DNA from: Adineta ricciae
Lineage: Eukaryota; Rotifera; Eurotatoria; Adinetida; Adinetidae
Direction of reading: 5' to 3'
Assembly: GCA_905250025.1 (NCBI GenBank)
Contig: CAJNOJ010000008.1
Span: forward strand, 248,001 to 312,000
DNA length: 64,000 bases
The notes under the pieces were generated by a model. It ran no database searches. It saw only the letters and a list, made by a program, of their open reading frames with translations, and was not told the DNA's origin. Both the position numbers and the translations under genes were made by a program. Shown here piece by piece: positions 39,414 to 52,411 of this stretch (position 1 is its first letter; the number at the start of each line of letters is the position of its first letter).

Positions 39414-39545
39414 TAGAACAATATGCTTGTACGATGTTTTCATCTAGATTTATCTTATTTTTTGTAATTACGAATTGTATTCTATATGTGTGTGAACAGA
39501 GTCATATTACTAAATAACAATTTAATTGAATTTTGAAGAACATTC

Positions 39546-39915
39546 TCAAACAACTGAACTTGTCTTTCGTCCGCAAACACACCAAATAAGTAAACCTAGA
39601 AAAAAGTCACTTACTAGACTCGTAATAAATCATCATTTTCATACATACCACCAATAGGAAAGAAAATAATCAATAAAATCCAAAGTAACTTTCCGAGAAC
39701 AGTGCGGTTTGTTTGAAGAACATCGAATATCGCAATCACATCCAAAACCAACACGATCTATTTAGAATTGCAAACGATAGACCATCTTTGCTTTCCCATT
39801 TGTGTGTACTCACGAGTCCGCCGATACCACCTCCGATGTAGCCACCTACATACGAACCAGCACTGGCTAGCTTACATAAACACGTGAGAAGCAACGCAAT
39901 CGAAATCGACAGCAT
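39546..39915 (-). CDS. Small PLDc_N-domain membrane protein
   Basis: Exons 39915-39814, 39757-39649 and 39595-39546 give 86 residues in phase. A signal-peptide-like start (MLSISIALLLTCLCKLASA) precedes a Gly-rich stretch (YVGGYIGGGIGGL). Next comes VLDVIAIFDVLQTNRTVLGK, then LLWILLIIFFPIGGLLIWCVCGR. The last two parts match the PLDc_N (cardiolipin synthase N-terminal) pattern: an LDxxAIxDxL helix and a KxLWxLLIxFxPxxGxxxYxxxGR hairpin. The domain is common in bacteria as a free small membrane protein; its function is not established. Splice sites are standard (GTGAGT, GTATGT). The first ORF is too short to stand out without splicing. Confidence 0.72.
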
Positions 39916-40704
39916 GATCTAATTCGAAAAATATGAAAATATTCGATGTAATTTTTGACTTTCCGAAAAAATCGAGCTATTACTCATTTTTTCTAACTTA
40001 TCGATAAGAATCCTTCATCATTCCATACCGATTGGGTGTACAACAAAAAAATATTATTATGTTTTCGTCATAAACAATTCTCCTTGCCATCAAGTGAAAC
40101 GACACATGTGTTCCACTTTACATACTTAATTCGATCAAGTCTTAACTAGTTTTCTCTCTCTCATATCTGTACTCGATTCCTTTTTGTTATCTTGAGTCAA
40201 TAAAAATTTCTTTTTCTTTAATATTTCGAACTTTTTCTCACGAGAATTTTACAATTCATCAATAATACAGGCGAAACAATGTAATCTTCCATAATACGAA
40301 ACCAATTACCGTTGTTGTGACTCTAATGAGAAAAATATGACATGCCCAGGTGATGACACTTCATATGTACAGAACACATGTAACTTCCGTCCAAGCGAGG
40401 AAAAAGAAGCATCTTATTGTATGACAATATTTTCGTAATGTTACGTTCCTTTTTATTGATTCATATTCACAGAACGAATAGAAGTTGTCACTCGTATCGA
40501 AAACGTATGATTGGTGTACATCAAACGTGATAAATAAAAAAACATTCCTATAATATGTCATGGTTCATTAGACATTAACGATGAAGAAAAAAAAAACTGT
40601 GTTAGTATATAAGAGAACATCTTGTCAGTATATCTTACGGCATAAATTGCGAGTAGCGCAAAGTTAACGCTGTTGATCTTCAATCGAATTTTGGTCCGAC
40701 ATTG

Positions 40705-41133
40705 ATGGACGCTGATGGTTTTGGTATGGATCAGAGGAAGAGAGGCGGGCATTTTGGTGAACCCGAGTATCGCGATGGGATGAGTGCGTCAACGAAGAGA
40801 CATTTCGATCATGTGAAACGAAAGATGCTCGCCTTTGTCGATCGACAACATCGAAGAAAGAAATCCGATCGGGCCATGCAAATGCCAGCTTCGGCTCCTT
40901 TTCATCATAAGCCACCTCCTATTTTTGCTGATCAAAATCGACCGCCTAAACCAACTATTCATCATCCTACTCCACTATTATTACATAAACCACAAGGCAT
41001 ATTTCCTGGCCAACATGGACCACAAAAGAATCTTGTACATCGTGGATTCGCGACACCTCAAATTCCACATCGATTTCAAAAAGGAGGAATAAATATGGAC
41101 GGTAAAATGCATCCAAACGTAGCATTCTTCTAA
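40705..41133 (+). CDS. Pro/His/Lys-rich protein of unknown function
   Basis: An open frame of 142 codons from ATG 40705 to TAA. The N-terminal half is basic and possibly helical (TKRHFDHVKRKMLAFVDRQHRRKK); the C-terminal half is rich in Pro, His and Gln (HHKPPPIFADQNRPPKP). No family is recognised. An 83-codon frame overlaps on the minus strand at 40664-40915, so coding is not certain. A secretory signal is absent. Confidence 0.42.
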   Translation: MDADGFGMDQRKRGGHFGEPEYRDGMSASTKRHFDHVKRKMLAFVDRQHRRKKSDRAMQMPASAPFHHKPPPIFADQNRPPKPTIHHPTPLLLHKPQGIFPGQHGPQKNLVHRGFATPQIPHRFQKGGINMDGKMHPNVAFF

Positions 41134-41136
41134 GAA

Positions 41137-41856
41137 AAAAAGTCTTCGCATATCTGCATTTATAATGGTTACTGTCAAGTTTTTTATACGTGTTAAATAT
41201 ATATATATATATATATTCAGAATTGTAGATTGGTCCGAATGTAATTATTGTAGAAGAAAACAAGATAGGGGGAAATTAAATTAAAATCTTGATGACAAAG
41301 CATCGAAGTAGTGGTTTGTTTTCAGAATTTTAAATTAAACATGTCAAAAGTTAGCTTTTTTGTATAGAAAACAAAATAAATGTGAAATTTTTTGGGTGAG
41401 AGATTAATTGTACCGTACTTCCTTCGTTATTTATGATATACACCGTCGATCATGTGTTCTTTTATCATGACTAGGTAGGAAAGTAGACACGCTTATTCTT
41501 TAGATGTGTATATGTCTTCAATATGAGTAAAGAAAAAAAAAGAAAACGAAACACACACGATAGGCGAAATGTGACTTCCTTTAAATGATTAGAAAATATC
41601 GTAATGTTAAAACCGAGTGGACATAAGTTTTGACTAAATCAACCTTGAGTAGGTGTTGTTACGCTTCATTTTCGCTGTGACATACATGTTTAATTTCATG
41701 TACATTAATCGAATCAATTTATGCTCGAAACCATATCTTAGATCGATAGTTTGTTTACAAAAACAGACAATTATCATGTTTCTGTTCAGCAGATATTGTT
41801 GTTTTTGAAGAGACAATTTCTTGCATGAAAAGAATAACAATATGGAAACAATATCG
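41137..41856. other. Intergenic
   Basis: Nothing gene-like beyond an (at)n tract near 41199-41214 and A-rich runs. Confidence 0.5.
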
Positions 41857-44800
41857 TTAATATCGTCCTTCGATTGGTACGACTTCAAAATTGACACGCT
41901 GATTTCGTCGAAGTAGACCATATAATCGATGTACAATAAAAGGTACAACAATTTTCAAAAGAACAGTCAATCCTCCGTAAAGACCGAGGATCGTTGTAAC
42001 GACATACAATACGTTGTATCGATCAATCAGCTTATAAGAGCATGACGTAGGTTGACATTGATGAAAATAGTCCTCGTACGATACATTCACCGACCAGGAT
42101 TCGATGAACATCTCTTTAACTAACGCACTGATGAGTAGAGTTTGATTAAATCGCGTACTACTACGATTCAATGCTCGAGGTATGATCGATGCATTGACAT
42201 ATGAAGATATCATATCAATACATGATTGATTGTAGAAACATTCCAATGTAGATCGTAAGAGAGATTGTAAAGGAAGACAACCAACAACATAACCTGGTAC
42301 ATACGGTATTGACGATTGAGTACAGGTAGCGGAGGTTGCACAATTGCAATCATCGTATACACGAGCTTTCATGTATATCGTCGCATCTTTGGTCAGGTTC
42401 GGTAGAAACATACCCCAATTCATTGAATAAGCTGACACGAGACCATTACCTTGTGCCATTCCTAGCAACATGTTTAAGGTGTGCAAGAAATTACTTGCTA
42501 GGCTTGATTCGAACGTTGTCAGTGCAGCTGAGACTTGCTGATCGAACAGATCGTAATCCGGCATATATGCAGATACAACTTGTTTCGCGAGAAAAAGATC
42601 ACGACCGTCAAGAACGGCTTGTTCAATTAAATTACACATTATTTGCAGAGTTTGAAAGAAGGAGAAAGCGGTTCCCGAAAATCGATATGAATTCATTTCA
42701 GATAGATTTTGCTGCTGATAATTGACGAATAGTTCATCTAACCAATTTTTTCTCATGAAATCGCTGGCGCATACCTGATGAAAACTCGGCTCGAGTTGGC
42801 AAAATGCTTCATTTTGGAACGAAAGCTTGGTACACGGACATTCGACTGTTGTTGATCCATATAGTATCTGTAATTGTCGGAATTTTCCAAAAGATGAGAT
42901 ACTTACAGTTTTGTCATTCTGTTGGTATGTTAACAATGTATACAGGACAAGAATAAATACTGTCAACGAAAGAAATAAGAAATAGAAACGAGTAGATTGT
43001 CGTTGAAGATGAACTTCCGTTTCATTAGCAACTCTTCGATGTTTCTTTTCGAATATATTGAATGTGATTAAAAATAAATAAATTCGTTGACGAGTACTCA
43101 TCGGATTCAGGAAATCATTCGCATCTGAACAAACGTTTTATTCACAAAAATGAAGAATTACTCATCGAGATAAACTTACTTGCTTGTTCAGGACGAAACT
43201 TTCGAAACAAAGTAACTAAACATACGATAATCGAGGGAGCAATAATTCGGAAAGCAATAGATAATCCTCCAACAAGTCCTGTAACTGTCGTGACCACTTG
43301 CAAGGTACTTCTTTGTGCAACTATTGTATACGAACACGATACTGGCTGACATTTACTAAAATAAGCTGGATAGTTAAGAATAGATGACCAGTTTTCAATA
43401 AATAACTGTTCAAGAAGAACATTAATCGTGGTATTTACTGAAAAACGGCTCGGTTGCGACGTATTTAATCGTTCCATGTTAATAAATAACGTTTCATTGG
43501 TGAGATTCGCCATGGATTCAAGACATGAGCTGGTATCAGCGAAGCATTCTAACGTGGACGGAAGTAAAGATTCAACTGGAAAACATCGAGAATAAAATCC
43601 CGGAACAGTAAAAATCACTTGTCTCGCTCCGCTTGGTCCAGTGTAGAGTGCAGCTTGTCTTCCACATCCAATATCATTTGCACAGGAACAAGTTACAGTT
43701 GTTCCATTAGCGAATGTAGTAGTACTTCCATAGTGTGTCAACAGCGCATCAGGTTTGGTATATTCTTCAACTGTGGAATAGTCGACGGCAAAATTCGCGT
43801 ACGAACCAGACAGAAATTGATTCATATAAGTAAAATTACGGATTAATAGTAATGCACGTAGTAAACTACTGGGTAATATGACTTTGAATTGTTCAATATC
43901 GAGATTTAATTGTCTTTCAAATAGCTCTTGTTGGATTAGATTTGCCGTCACTAACTGAGTTTGTCCAAAGACAAACAATTCATTGAAAACCGTTTCATTG
44001 GTCAGATCGCACATAGATTTAAGTAATTGAAAAGTCGGGCTGGCAAAACGAAAATCTGCGAAATAGAGATTTGCGACTAATTTCGAAGCAATTTCATTGA
44101 GACCTTCGATCCATTTCGATGTCACGAATTCACTTGAACATATTTGATGATAGCTTGGTTCAAGTTCAATCAAATCTTCGTATGAAACCGATAATTTCAT
44201 GCAAGGGCATTGTAACGAAGAAGCATATGGTTGTAATTTTTTGATAGAATTTAATGTCGGATTCTTAATTTGAATAATTTTCATTTCGATTCTCAGCCAT
44301 GTATAGAAAGTAAGAAAGAGTACAGTCAGAGCTAAAAGAAGAATATAGAGCCGAGTTGACCACCGTTGTTGGTGTTGATCGTTAACAGTATTCTTCTGTG
44401 AAGATTGGAAAATATTCAAATCGACAACTGACTCCCATATTTGTTTCATCAATCGACCGACTTTGAATGATGTATCTAAAAACAAGCATAATCAACTCAG
44501 TGATTTTATTTGAGTACCTTGCCTTTTACTTACTATCGATCGTTGTTGGATGTTCGATACGCGGAGCAATTGTTTTTGTTCGGAAATATTTCATAATATA
44601 AGTTACTACATAAGGTATAAGGAACTGAAGTACTATAGAGAGGCCTCCGTACAGTCCGAGAAGCGAAGTAAAGATGAATAAACTAGATGCTCGTTCGTTG
44701 TTTTCATATACACAAGAATTCGGCTGGCATTGACGAAAGTACGACGTGTAATTTACTTCGGTTGTCCAATTCTCAACGAATAGATCTTCGACAAATGTTT

Positions 44801-45877
44801 CAATGGCCATCGTCGGATCAAAATGACTGCTCGTCATCAAACTCATTACAATAAATGGATTGTCTACCAGGGAATTATTCACATAGGATAGAATATGATT
44901 CAACGCCGTTTGATTGTATAGATATGTAGGAATTGACAAGAGAAGTGTTTCGACCGGCCAACATCCAGTGTACCAATCTGATAAATATTCTTGAGGAGGT
45001 AACATCTGTTCGTCAAATATACCACGACTGGTATCAAATGTCGTAATGTTGTAGAAACCAGCAGGCATATGACAGGTTGGATAATCAGTGCAACCGCATG
45101 ATGAACCGTTTGGTTCTATAAATTCGTTTGTATTTAATCCTGGTCTACGAGAAAACCATCAACTGTGAGAACTCACTGGAATTTGACTTACGATGATCGA
45201 ATCGTTCCTGGAGAATCAGAGCGAACAATGATCGTAAATGCTGTCGGAATAGCTGGAATCAATTGATTTCCAAATATAAATGACCGAACAAATGTCAGTT
45301 CTCGCCAAAAATTTGACGTTGTTATGCGTTGAAATGCTTCGATATCTGCTCTGATTTCTGCTTCAAATAAATCTTTGCTCAGTAATTGACCTGATATCAA
45401 TTGACTGCTGTACAATGTTTGAAGACCATTATTCACAGCAGTCATTGATAACTGACACAGCTCTCGAAGAACTTGAAACTGATGAGGTGCTGTCGCACGA
45501 AAATCGGCAGCATAACGTGATGTTGTTTGGTTATTATCAAAAAGAAACCGAATCCACTCGTCAGAAACGAATCCACTCGAACAAATTTGATTGTATGTTG
45601 GTGCAAGTTGCAAGAAGTTTTTGTATAACGTCGAAATTTGTGTGCACGGGCACTTAATATTATGGTGCCGATCGTACAGATTTAGATATGCCGTGACAGA
45701 AGGCTTACTCACATCTGTTTGCATCAGAGTCGTATTTATTGTTGTATAAACAATGAGAATGATCATAGCTAAGCCAAGAATGACAACATACAATCGTGTT
45801 GCCCAACGTTGCATAGAAACGACCGATTGATCGTTAGAATGCGTATCGAATATGTTATAAGCGATTAGTTTTTGCAT
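41857..45877 (-). CDS. Three-module, six-TM extracellular-loop membrane protein, family unknown
   Basis: Four exons: 45877-45192, 45144-44534, 44475-43180 and 43124-41857, joined by introns of 47, 58 and 55 nt with GTAAGT donors; 1286 residues, all phases close. The protein is three copies of one about 430-residue module. Each has an N-terminal TM (RLYVVILGLAMIILIVY / RLYILLLALTVLFLTFY / RFYFLFLSLTVFILVLY). Each then has CPCxxxS, a helical Asn-glycosylation-rich ectodomain with paired Cys, the motif YxxCQPxSCxY, and a C-terminal TM (TxLGLYGGLSIVLxxxxP). Module pairs could be mistaken for separate genes, but the phase-matched introns between them favour one transcript. Two TMs around a disulphide-rich ectodomain and a Gly-rich second TM recall DEG/ENaC or P2X topology; I cannot assign it to either. 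Confidence 0.75.
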
Positions 45878-46498
45878 AATTTATCACACAGAATCTATTG
45901 CGTACATAAATAAGACGTTTGTTTTATAGACGTTATAATATATATTCCGCGACTTCGTTGCTATTAGCAGTTTTCCGTTCTAATTAATCTTAGGATTCTT
46001 GATCGAAGGGTAGACAATTTGTCCTCGGTTCGAACATTCACAGAAGTAGATTAAACTAAAACTGTATTTGGATTCTTAGATTACAGTTGAAATCATTTCT
46101 AGGATATTGTATATTCATGTTTCTAAGCACTCTTATGATTAAAAACAACTATCGAGAAGAAACTTTACATTTTCATCATTGCAAAACAACTCGTCTAATC
46201 CTTCACAAAATAGTAATCAGCGTACTTCTGAGTTTTCTTCTTAAACATTATGTCTGAAGTGTCTGTTCTTTACATATAAACCAATTGTTTTGTTATCAAA
46301 TGCAAACACAATGCATGAAGTTTTTTTATCTGACCTTGAACATACAGATATCATTCTTCTTATGTATAGAGCACTGTAAAATTGTCGATTGATCAATGGA
46401 AAAGATTTCTTTTTACGAAAAATAACAGATTAATATTATTATCATTCGGATACGAGAACAGAACAACAATAAGACGCATACAGCGCAAAAAGAAGCGT
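45878..46498. other. Intergenic
   Basis: No gene supported; 5' flank of the three-module gene and 3' flank of the next minus-strand gene. Confidence 0.45.
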
Positions 46499-47490
46499 TT
46501 AACATAAAGTTTCTGTATACGGCTTTCTCGGTAGGATTCGTGGTATATCTTTGTTATAAATATCAAAATAATTTGGATTACTCCACTGTGGAGTCGGACA
46601 CAAATAATGGGCGACTTCGAGATCGCATGGATCATTGGATGGAGGAATTGGTTCGGCGCGATGATAAAAAGATTGTTCTCGAAAAACTTTGATTGGTTTG
46701 AAAGCACTGTCTGTCGTACTTATAAAATCACTTAACGGTGCGTACAGAGATGGATGATAATCATAATTTTTATTAATGTACTTATATGGATAATAGTGTT
46801 GAGAATAAATTGATTTATTTAAATGAAACGTTGGACGACAACAGCCGGCTGTTAATGTTTCTAAATTCGATATCATCGTTGGACGATAATAAGAACAATC
46901 GACAGAATTCTTTGGAAATTTCGAGCATTCTGTTAATCGATGGGATGGCCGTTGAGAATAGCAGTCATAGATACCGTTGTAGTCTCTCGGAGGGCCCTTT
47001 TTTAGAGTATTATCATGCAATGGACGGACATAGACAGAACGTACCTATGTGGAAAAGAAATAGACAAATTAAGAGAGATAGATTTGAGCAGAAAACGAAC
47101 CGGTTCAATGAATGAACTTTGCTTGTACTTCGAAAGCATAGACGGTCGACGAATACTGTTCGTTAGATACGGAACAGGAGTTGTTGATGTTGCTTTTGTC
47201 GAAGTTTTAATCGTACGTGAATGATGCTTTTCGGAGATGAATTTCGACTTCGCTCGTTCGTACTGCTTCCGAAGGAAATTCGATATTTGTGATAAACTTG
47301 TCATTTTGTTCGTTTGAATCTTCGTTCTCACAGGAATCGACGCATAATATTCCACACGTTCATGTCCGTTACGATGAGAAGATCCAGGTGAATCATGCGT
47401 TGATGATAAATCACTATGATAACCACTCGAACTAATTGTCTGTGGAGATAGACGTGTATCAGCAACTCGAAGAACAATATTCGAGTGCAT
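46499..47490 (-). CDS. Unknown 311-residue protein, Ser- then Tyr/Pro-rich
   Basis: Exons 47490-47101 and 47044-46499, joined by a 56-nt intron (GTTCGT donor, CCACATAG acceptor), close in phase. The N-terminal half is Ser/Thr/Arg-rich (SSSGYHSDLSSTHDSPGSSH) with a short predicted helix (SLSQISNFLRKQYERAKSKF). The C-terminal half is Tyr/Pro/Cys-containing and looks disordered. There is no signal peptide, TM segment or known domain that I can recognise. Coding support comes from the phased intron and length of the two frames. Confidence 0.6.
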
Positions 47491-50223
47491 CGTAATTAAT
47501 CGTAAGGAAGCAAATGTCGTGAAACGTCAATCAAAACTTATCGAAACTAAATAGAAAATATACATATATAGTCAGATGTAATCAAAGTCGAATCTCATAT
47601 CAATCTTGTTCTTCTTCTGTCTACTTATCAGTTTCTTGTCTCTCCTACACACATACAGAGAATGTATGCGGACTACATTGTGACGAGAATTCTTCGTTGA
47701 GAACAAGATTACTTGTTGTCACATACATTCATCTCTATGTCGCAACGTACTTGACCAAAGAAAGAGACTAAATGGAACTGAAATTACGAAGAACAATCAA
47801 AATGATAAGTGGTCGCTATCTCTCTCTCTCTCTTTTTCTATGTATGTGATTCGGAAGAATACTTTCTAATTTCTGTGCGATGAGACAAATAGAAGAAAAA
47901 GAAGAAAAGGACCGATTATTATTAATGTAACATACAAGTGTGTTGAATGATGATCAGAAGTAGTTATGGCAGGCGCTCATCGAACATTCTCCTGATGATG
48001 TAATAAACTCGTTCACATATATATTGAAAAGAGAAGAAAGTGTCTTTGACTAAATAATGCGTATGTAAGATTTTTTTCACGCATGAATGTTGAAATGTCT
48101 AGAGCATCACTTGAAATCAACCTATCAATTTAATATAAAATGCAACAAAAAGAAAGCACTCCTTTGATCACAGACATCTGCATACATTTGTCATGAATCA
48201 CCTAAGTGAACATGTAAAGCTTCAATAGGATTTTCCAATCAGGTCAGCGGTAATCTAAAGGGCAAGTATGTGCGAAAGGAGAAAAGAGATGTTCAAATGA
48301 CGAATAACTTAATTTAGTTTCTCCTTCGCTATTCTAGTTGACCACGATTAGTAGGAACAGAATATGTACTTGTTAGAAAAAGAACAATTACCTTTTCGAT
48401 AGTGTTCGATGAGCAAAAAATGGTAATTTGATTAATCTCGATTGTCTGATTATGTCATTCGTATTGCACTTGCAATATTAATTCTCTTTTCTCGAAAGCT
48501 TCCGCTCAAAGTAATATTTGATTTGATGAGAAAGAAGATCTCTTATTGAAAAATCGTACAATTATTTCTTCAGGGAATAACACATGGATATGAATGTCGA
48601 AATGATGATGAACTTTCGACAAGATCACAATTGATTTCTACTTACATGATTGATAATATAATTATGATCTATCTAAATCGAATGTTATACAACTGACGGG
48701 TAACGTATACGACGCTAGTTCCTTAGTTTAGTGACTTCGAGTGTGTGAAGATATAATTTGAATAGCAAAGCAAAAGGTGCCTTCTTCTCTTTTCTGAGTA
48801 ACAATCCATATGATTATTGTGAAGAGAGGATATTATGGCGAAGACCAGATATACATCTTATATCATCTATCATCCTATACATTTACTTAACTGAACAAAC
48901 GCTCTACTTCTCTTTTATCTATCATTGGATGAAAAAAGCTGATAGGCAAGATTGTCACAACTTGTCAAACTATCAAGGATGTTGTTTTGATCGCTGAACG
49001 GTTGAATAAAAAGAACTTCTAATCCTCGTGATTTTATCCAAAATGGGTAATTCATGCAAAAACAACTTACGCATAAGCTTATCTAGTCATTTCAAATTCT
49101 AGTCTCCAGATAGACAAGAAGATTACGAGAAATATAAACTACATAGGTTTCTTAAACAATAATTCAAACACATTTAGCAAAACATGCATCTTGAATATGG
49201 TACGCATGTATGCACATGGGTAGATAAGTGTATTGATCGTATCGTTGCACACAAAAGAAAGGAATGAATACAAGACATCGCACGTAATACGAGAAAAGAA
49301 TAGCCGCAATGAATTAACGTATGTAGTTAATATGACAATGAACTGAACATAAGTTATGTAGAAGGAAAGACAGAAAGAAAGAGCGAGTGAATTAAGAAAT
49401 ACCTTGATTTGTGTGAATATGCATGTCAATGAATAATGTATGCATGACGAATCACACGTACGATCAACAACGATATACTAACGGATCAGATGAACATTTG
49501 ATTATAAAAATTGATAAATATAAGGCATTGAGAGAAAAGGAAAGATTTATCTACTTATGTTTAATACCTTGGTTATTGCACGGTTTATTCATTTCAAGGC
49601 GAGATGACAGTTGTCATTCACTCTATTAATCGTAGGATGGATGATTGAATAGGCCTTGTGAACAAGGTGCAGCACATTTTGTGGTAGTGTTGATGATTGA
49701 AACGCAACAAGAGATTAAGATACAGACTGACTTGCACATATCGAGAAAATAAATGTATATGATCAGTTTCAATGTCATCTATTCTTCGTTTGCTTATTAG
49801 TAGGAGACATAATGTGTACCTGTGCTTCATCTGTTGTTTGAAGTTGAATCATTGCATGGAGAGGAGTCATTAAGTAGTAAGATGTCTATTTATTACAATA
49901 GGAGAAGCGTGCGGTACTCGAGATTTGATTGGAAAACAAAGAATCGATCACAGAGAAGGAAACTTACTTGCATATATTACATTAGACAATCATTATCGAA
50001 TAAATGACACGTACTAAAGTGAAGGCTATATTGAACTATTCAATAAATAACAAATTCTGACAAGAAACGGAAGAAGCATAGGAAATTCCGGTATACGTCA
50101 TTCATTCTACTCTTTCTACACTACAAAATGATTTATATATATCACTAATGAGTCAAAAGAAAAATGATGAATAATATGTGTAGTCTTTAAGTGTATGTTG
50201 AAGATGAATTCGTTGATGCACGA
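47491..50223. other. Intergenic, no gene recognised
   Basis: About 2.7 kb. Open frames are short and low-complexity; a (ct)n tract lies near 47819-47833. No RNA gene recognised. Confidence 0.5.
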
Positions 50224-51423
50224 TTATTGAACTAAATATTTCACACAGGTAGGCTTACTAACTTCGACGCTGGATCCGGTTGAACTTAATTTTCCCGTGC
50301 TTTCATCGATAGTAAAGAGAACTAGATTGTTGGAATCTTGATTGGCTACGATTAAAAATTTTCCATTTGGCGAAATATTGAAATTTCTCGGTGTATGTCC
50401 TTGAACGCTAATATGTTGAATAAGGGTGAGATGACCTGTGCCACTATCAACAGAGAAAACTGCAATCGAATCGTGACCACGATTGGATGCATAGAGATAT
50501 TTCTCCGCTGTCGGATGGAGAAGAATTTCAGCGCCAGTGTTCGTTGCTGTGTAGTTTTCCGGAAGTGTCGAAATGATTTGAATTGGTTGCATAGTTGGAA
50601 AATAGTTGAATACGGTGATCTCTGATTTTAATTCATTCATAAGATAAACATATTTCTGATTAGAATTGAAGATAAGGTGTCGTGGTCCATCACCGAGTCT
50701 TGCTGCCTTCGTAATTGATGTTCGTAGGATTGAACCATTATTTGGAAAGAATCGATAATGATAGATTTGATCCGAACCTAAATCAGCACTGACAGCATAT
50801 TGTTCTCGTTTGTCAAGAAGAATGCAGTGAGCGTGAGCCGACGTTTGTCGAATTGGATCCACTGATGAACCTTTTTGTTGATCAAAACCAGTTGATTGTT
50901 TAATACTACCATCATTTGAATCAATAGGTAGAACAGCAACAGTTCCATTGTTGTAATTAGCTACGAATAGGTATTCACCGACTCGATTGGTTGATAAGTA
51001 ACATGGTCCACTACCACGGGATGATTGTTGATTGATGAAAGTTAAACGTTCTGGTTTAGTTGAATCGATCTGAAATGCACTTACGGTGCCATCATCTTGT
51101 TCATTAACTCCGTAAAGATATTTATGTGACGGATGAACAAGAACGTAAGATGCATTTGTTGTGGCTACCGATAACCCGAGTGGGGTTAGAGTTGATTTAC
51201 TTTCATCTAATGCAAAAGCATAGATGCCTTTACTATCCGTAGGTCCATCTCCACTGTATGTGCCAACATAGACAATTGTTGGCGAAGCCTTCGTTGGCCA
51301 AACTTTCAAATAGACTACAAAAAATAAGAGTATGAAAGATGACCGTCTCTCTCGAAATGAGAGAACTTGCCAGTAAGTTTGATGAACCAATCCCACAAGA
51401 GCATATTCAGTATGATCGAGCAA
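50224..51423 (-). CDS. Lactonase-type seven-bladed beta-propeller protein (6-phosphogluconolactonase-like, PF10282)
   Basis: A 399-codon open frame. From about residue 46 (SPTIVYVGTYSGDG...GIYAF) it follows the PF10282 propeller pattern: repeated blades with HPSHKYLYGVNE, GEYLFVANYNNGTVAVLPID, HAHCILLDKREQYAVSADLGSDQIYHYRF, GPRHLIFNSNQKYVYLMNELKSE, LHPTAEKYLYASNRGHDSIAVFSVD and TPRNFNISPNGKFLIVANQDSNN. The family includes bacterial YbhE/Pgl lactonase and fungal muconate cycloisomerases; substrate cannot be told. No intron is needed in the propeller, unlike the intron-dense neighbours. A hydrophobic stretch (SFILLFFVVYLKVW) before KASPT could be a secretion signal. An acceptor-like TTTTTTGTAG ends at 51315, so the true N-terminus may come from an upstream exon. 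Confidence 0.85.
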   Translation of the reverse strand: MLDHTEYALVGLVHQTYWQVLSFRERRSSFILLFFVVYLKVWPTKASPTIVYVGTYSGDGPTDSKGIYAFALDESKSTLTPLGLSVATTNASYVLVHPSHKYLYGVNEQDDGTVSAFQIDSTKPERLTFINQQSSRGSGPCYLSTNRVGEYLFVANYNNGTVAVLPIDSNDGSIKQSTGFDQQKGSSVDPIRQTSAHAHCILLDKREQYAVSADLGSDQIYHYRFFPNNGSILRTSITKAARLGDGPRHLIFNSNQKYVYLMNELKSEITVFNYFPTMQPIQIISTLPENYTATNTGAEILLHPTAEKYLYASNRGHDSIAVFSVDSGTGHLTLIQHISVQGHTPRNFNISPNGKFLIVANQDSNNLVLFTIDESTGKLSSTGSSVEVSKPTCVKYLVQ

Positions 51424-52411
51424 ATGATAAAACTTTGGCTTTTTGTTTTTTTCGAAATGTCAATACAGCTGACAAATCTTCACACAAACACCTGATAACA
51501 TACGGATCTGTTATATTTACGAAGACATGACAAGTAAGGACACTAATCTGTTTTGTTGGATCGAAAGAAAAATATTTTCGTTATGTACAAGGTCATAATT
51601 GTATCATTGTACAGGTAGAAACCTTGAAATCGCGTGTGTTATACTAAGAAATAAACAACAAGTTACATTCACAGATATTTAACAAGAATCCGATATTCAC
51701 GGCAAGACAAGAGATTTTCATATTCAACATCTAGTGATTTTTTCGAACCGCGTTTACGACAGTCACATTGATGAGCACTCGGAAGCGCAGGCTATCAGTC
51801 ATCAACAATGACAGAAGAAAACAAAACTGTATATTTAAACATGCTCGAGACATTCGGAGACACTCATTGCCATTTAATCATGTTAATTAAAGATATGTTG
51901 AAACTCGGAAGAAGAAACAATTCTAAATATATTTCGAGACGCAGGATTATTTCCATAGAAGAAAAACAGATAGATTTCTCAAAAGAAAGTATTCATGACA
52001 ATGTAGCATAAGCTAATATGATACATTTGTAGTCGAGTGAACTCTCTGAAAGACATTCGTTATCTTCAAACACATCGGCGAGACCTCATTCCCAGGATAA
52101 ACTCAATTGTTATCTACATAATTAGAAAATACTCGTGAAAAGGACTTATCTATGTCTATAATAAAATTTCATTAACAGTAGTCTATAGAACATGGAACAA
52201 AAAAGGAACATTATCTATGAATAGTTGTTAATCCTTTATTGATTACTTTGATTTCTTTCAAATCTCATCATGAAATATTCATTCATGCATTCGTTTTACT
52301 ACGTCATATGTAATTAGAAAGATAATAAGCAATTTGAAATGAATATTTGACGTCAGCAGAAAAGGAAAGTAGATCACAATGATATTTGTTGTCGAGTGAA
52401 CATCTCATTTA
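51424..52411. other. Intergenic
   Basis: No gene supported; may contain a short first exon of the lactonase gene, which I could not place. Confidence 0.45.

Noticed and set aside
41857-45877. Three separate tandem paralogues
   Set aside because: Internal modules lack convincing starts and stops of their own; GTAAGT donors and AG acceptors between modules close in phase, so a single gene is preferred.
46021-46060. tRNA-like T-arm (cggttcgaac)
   Set aside because: No acceptor stem or anticodon arm can be folded around it.
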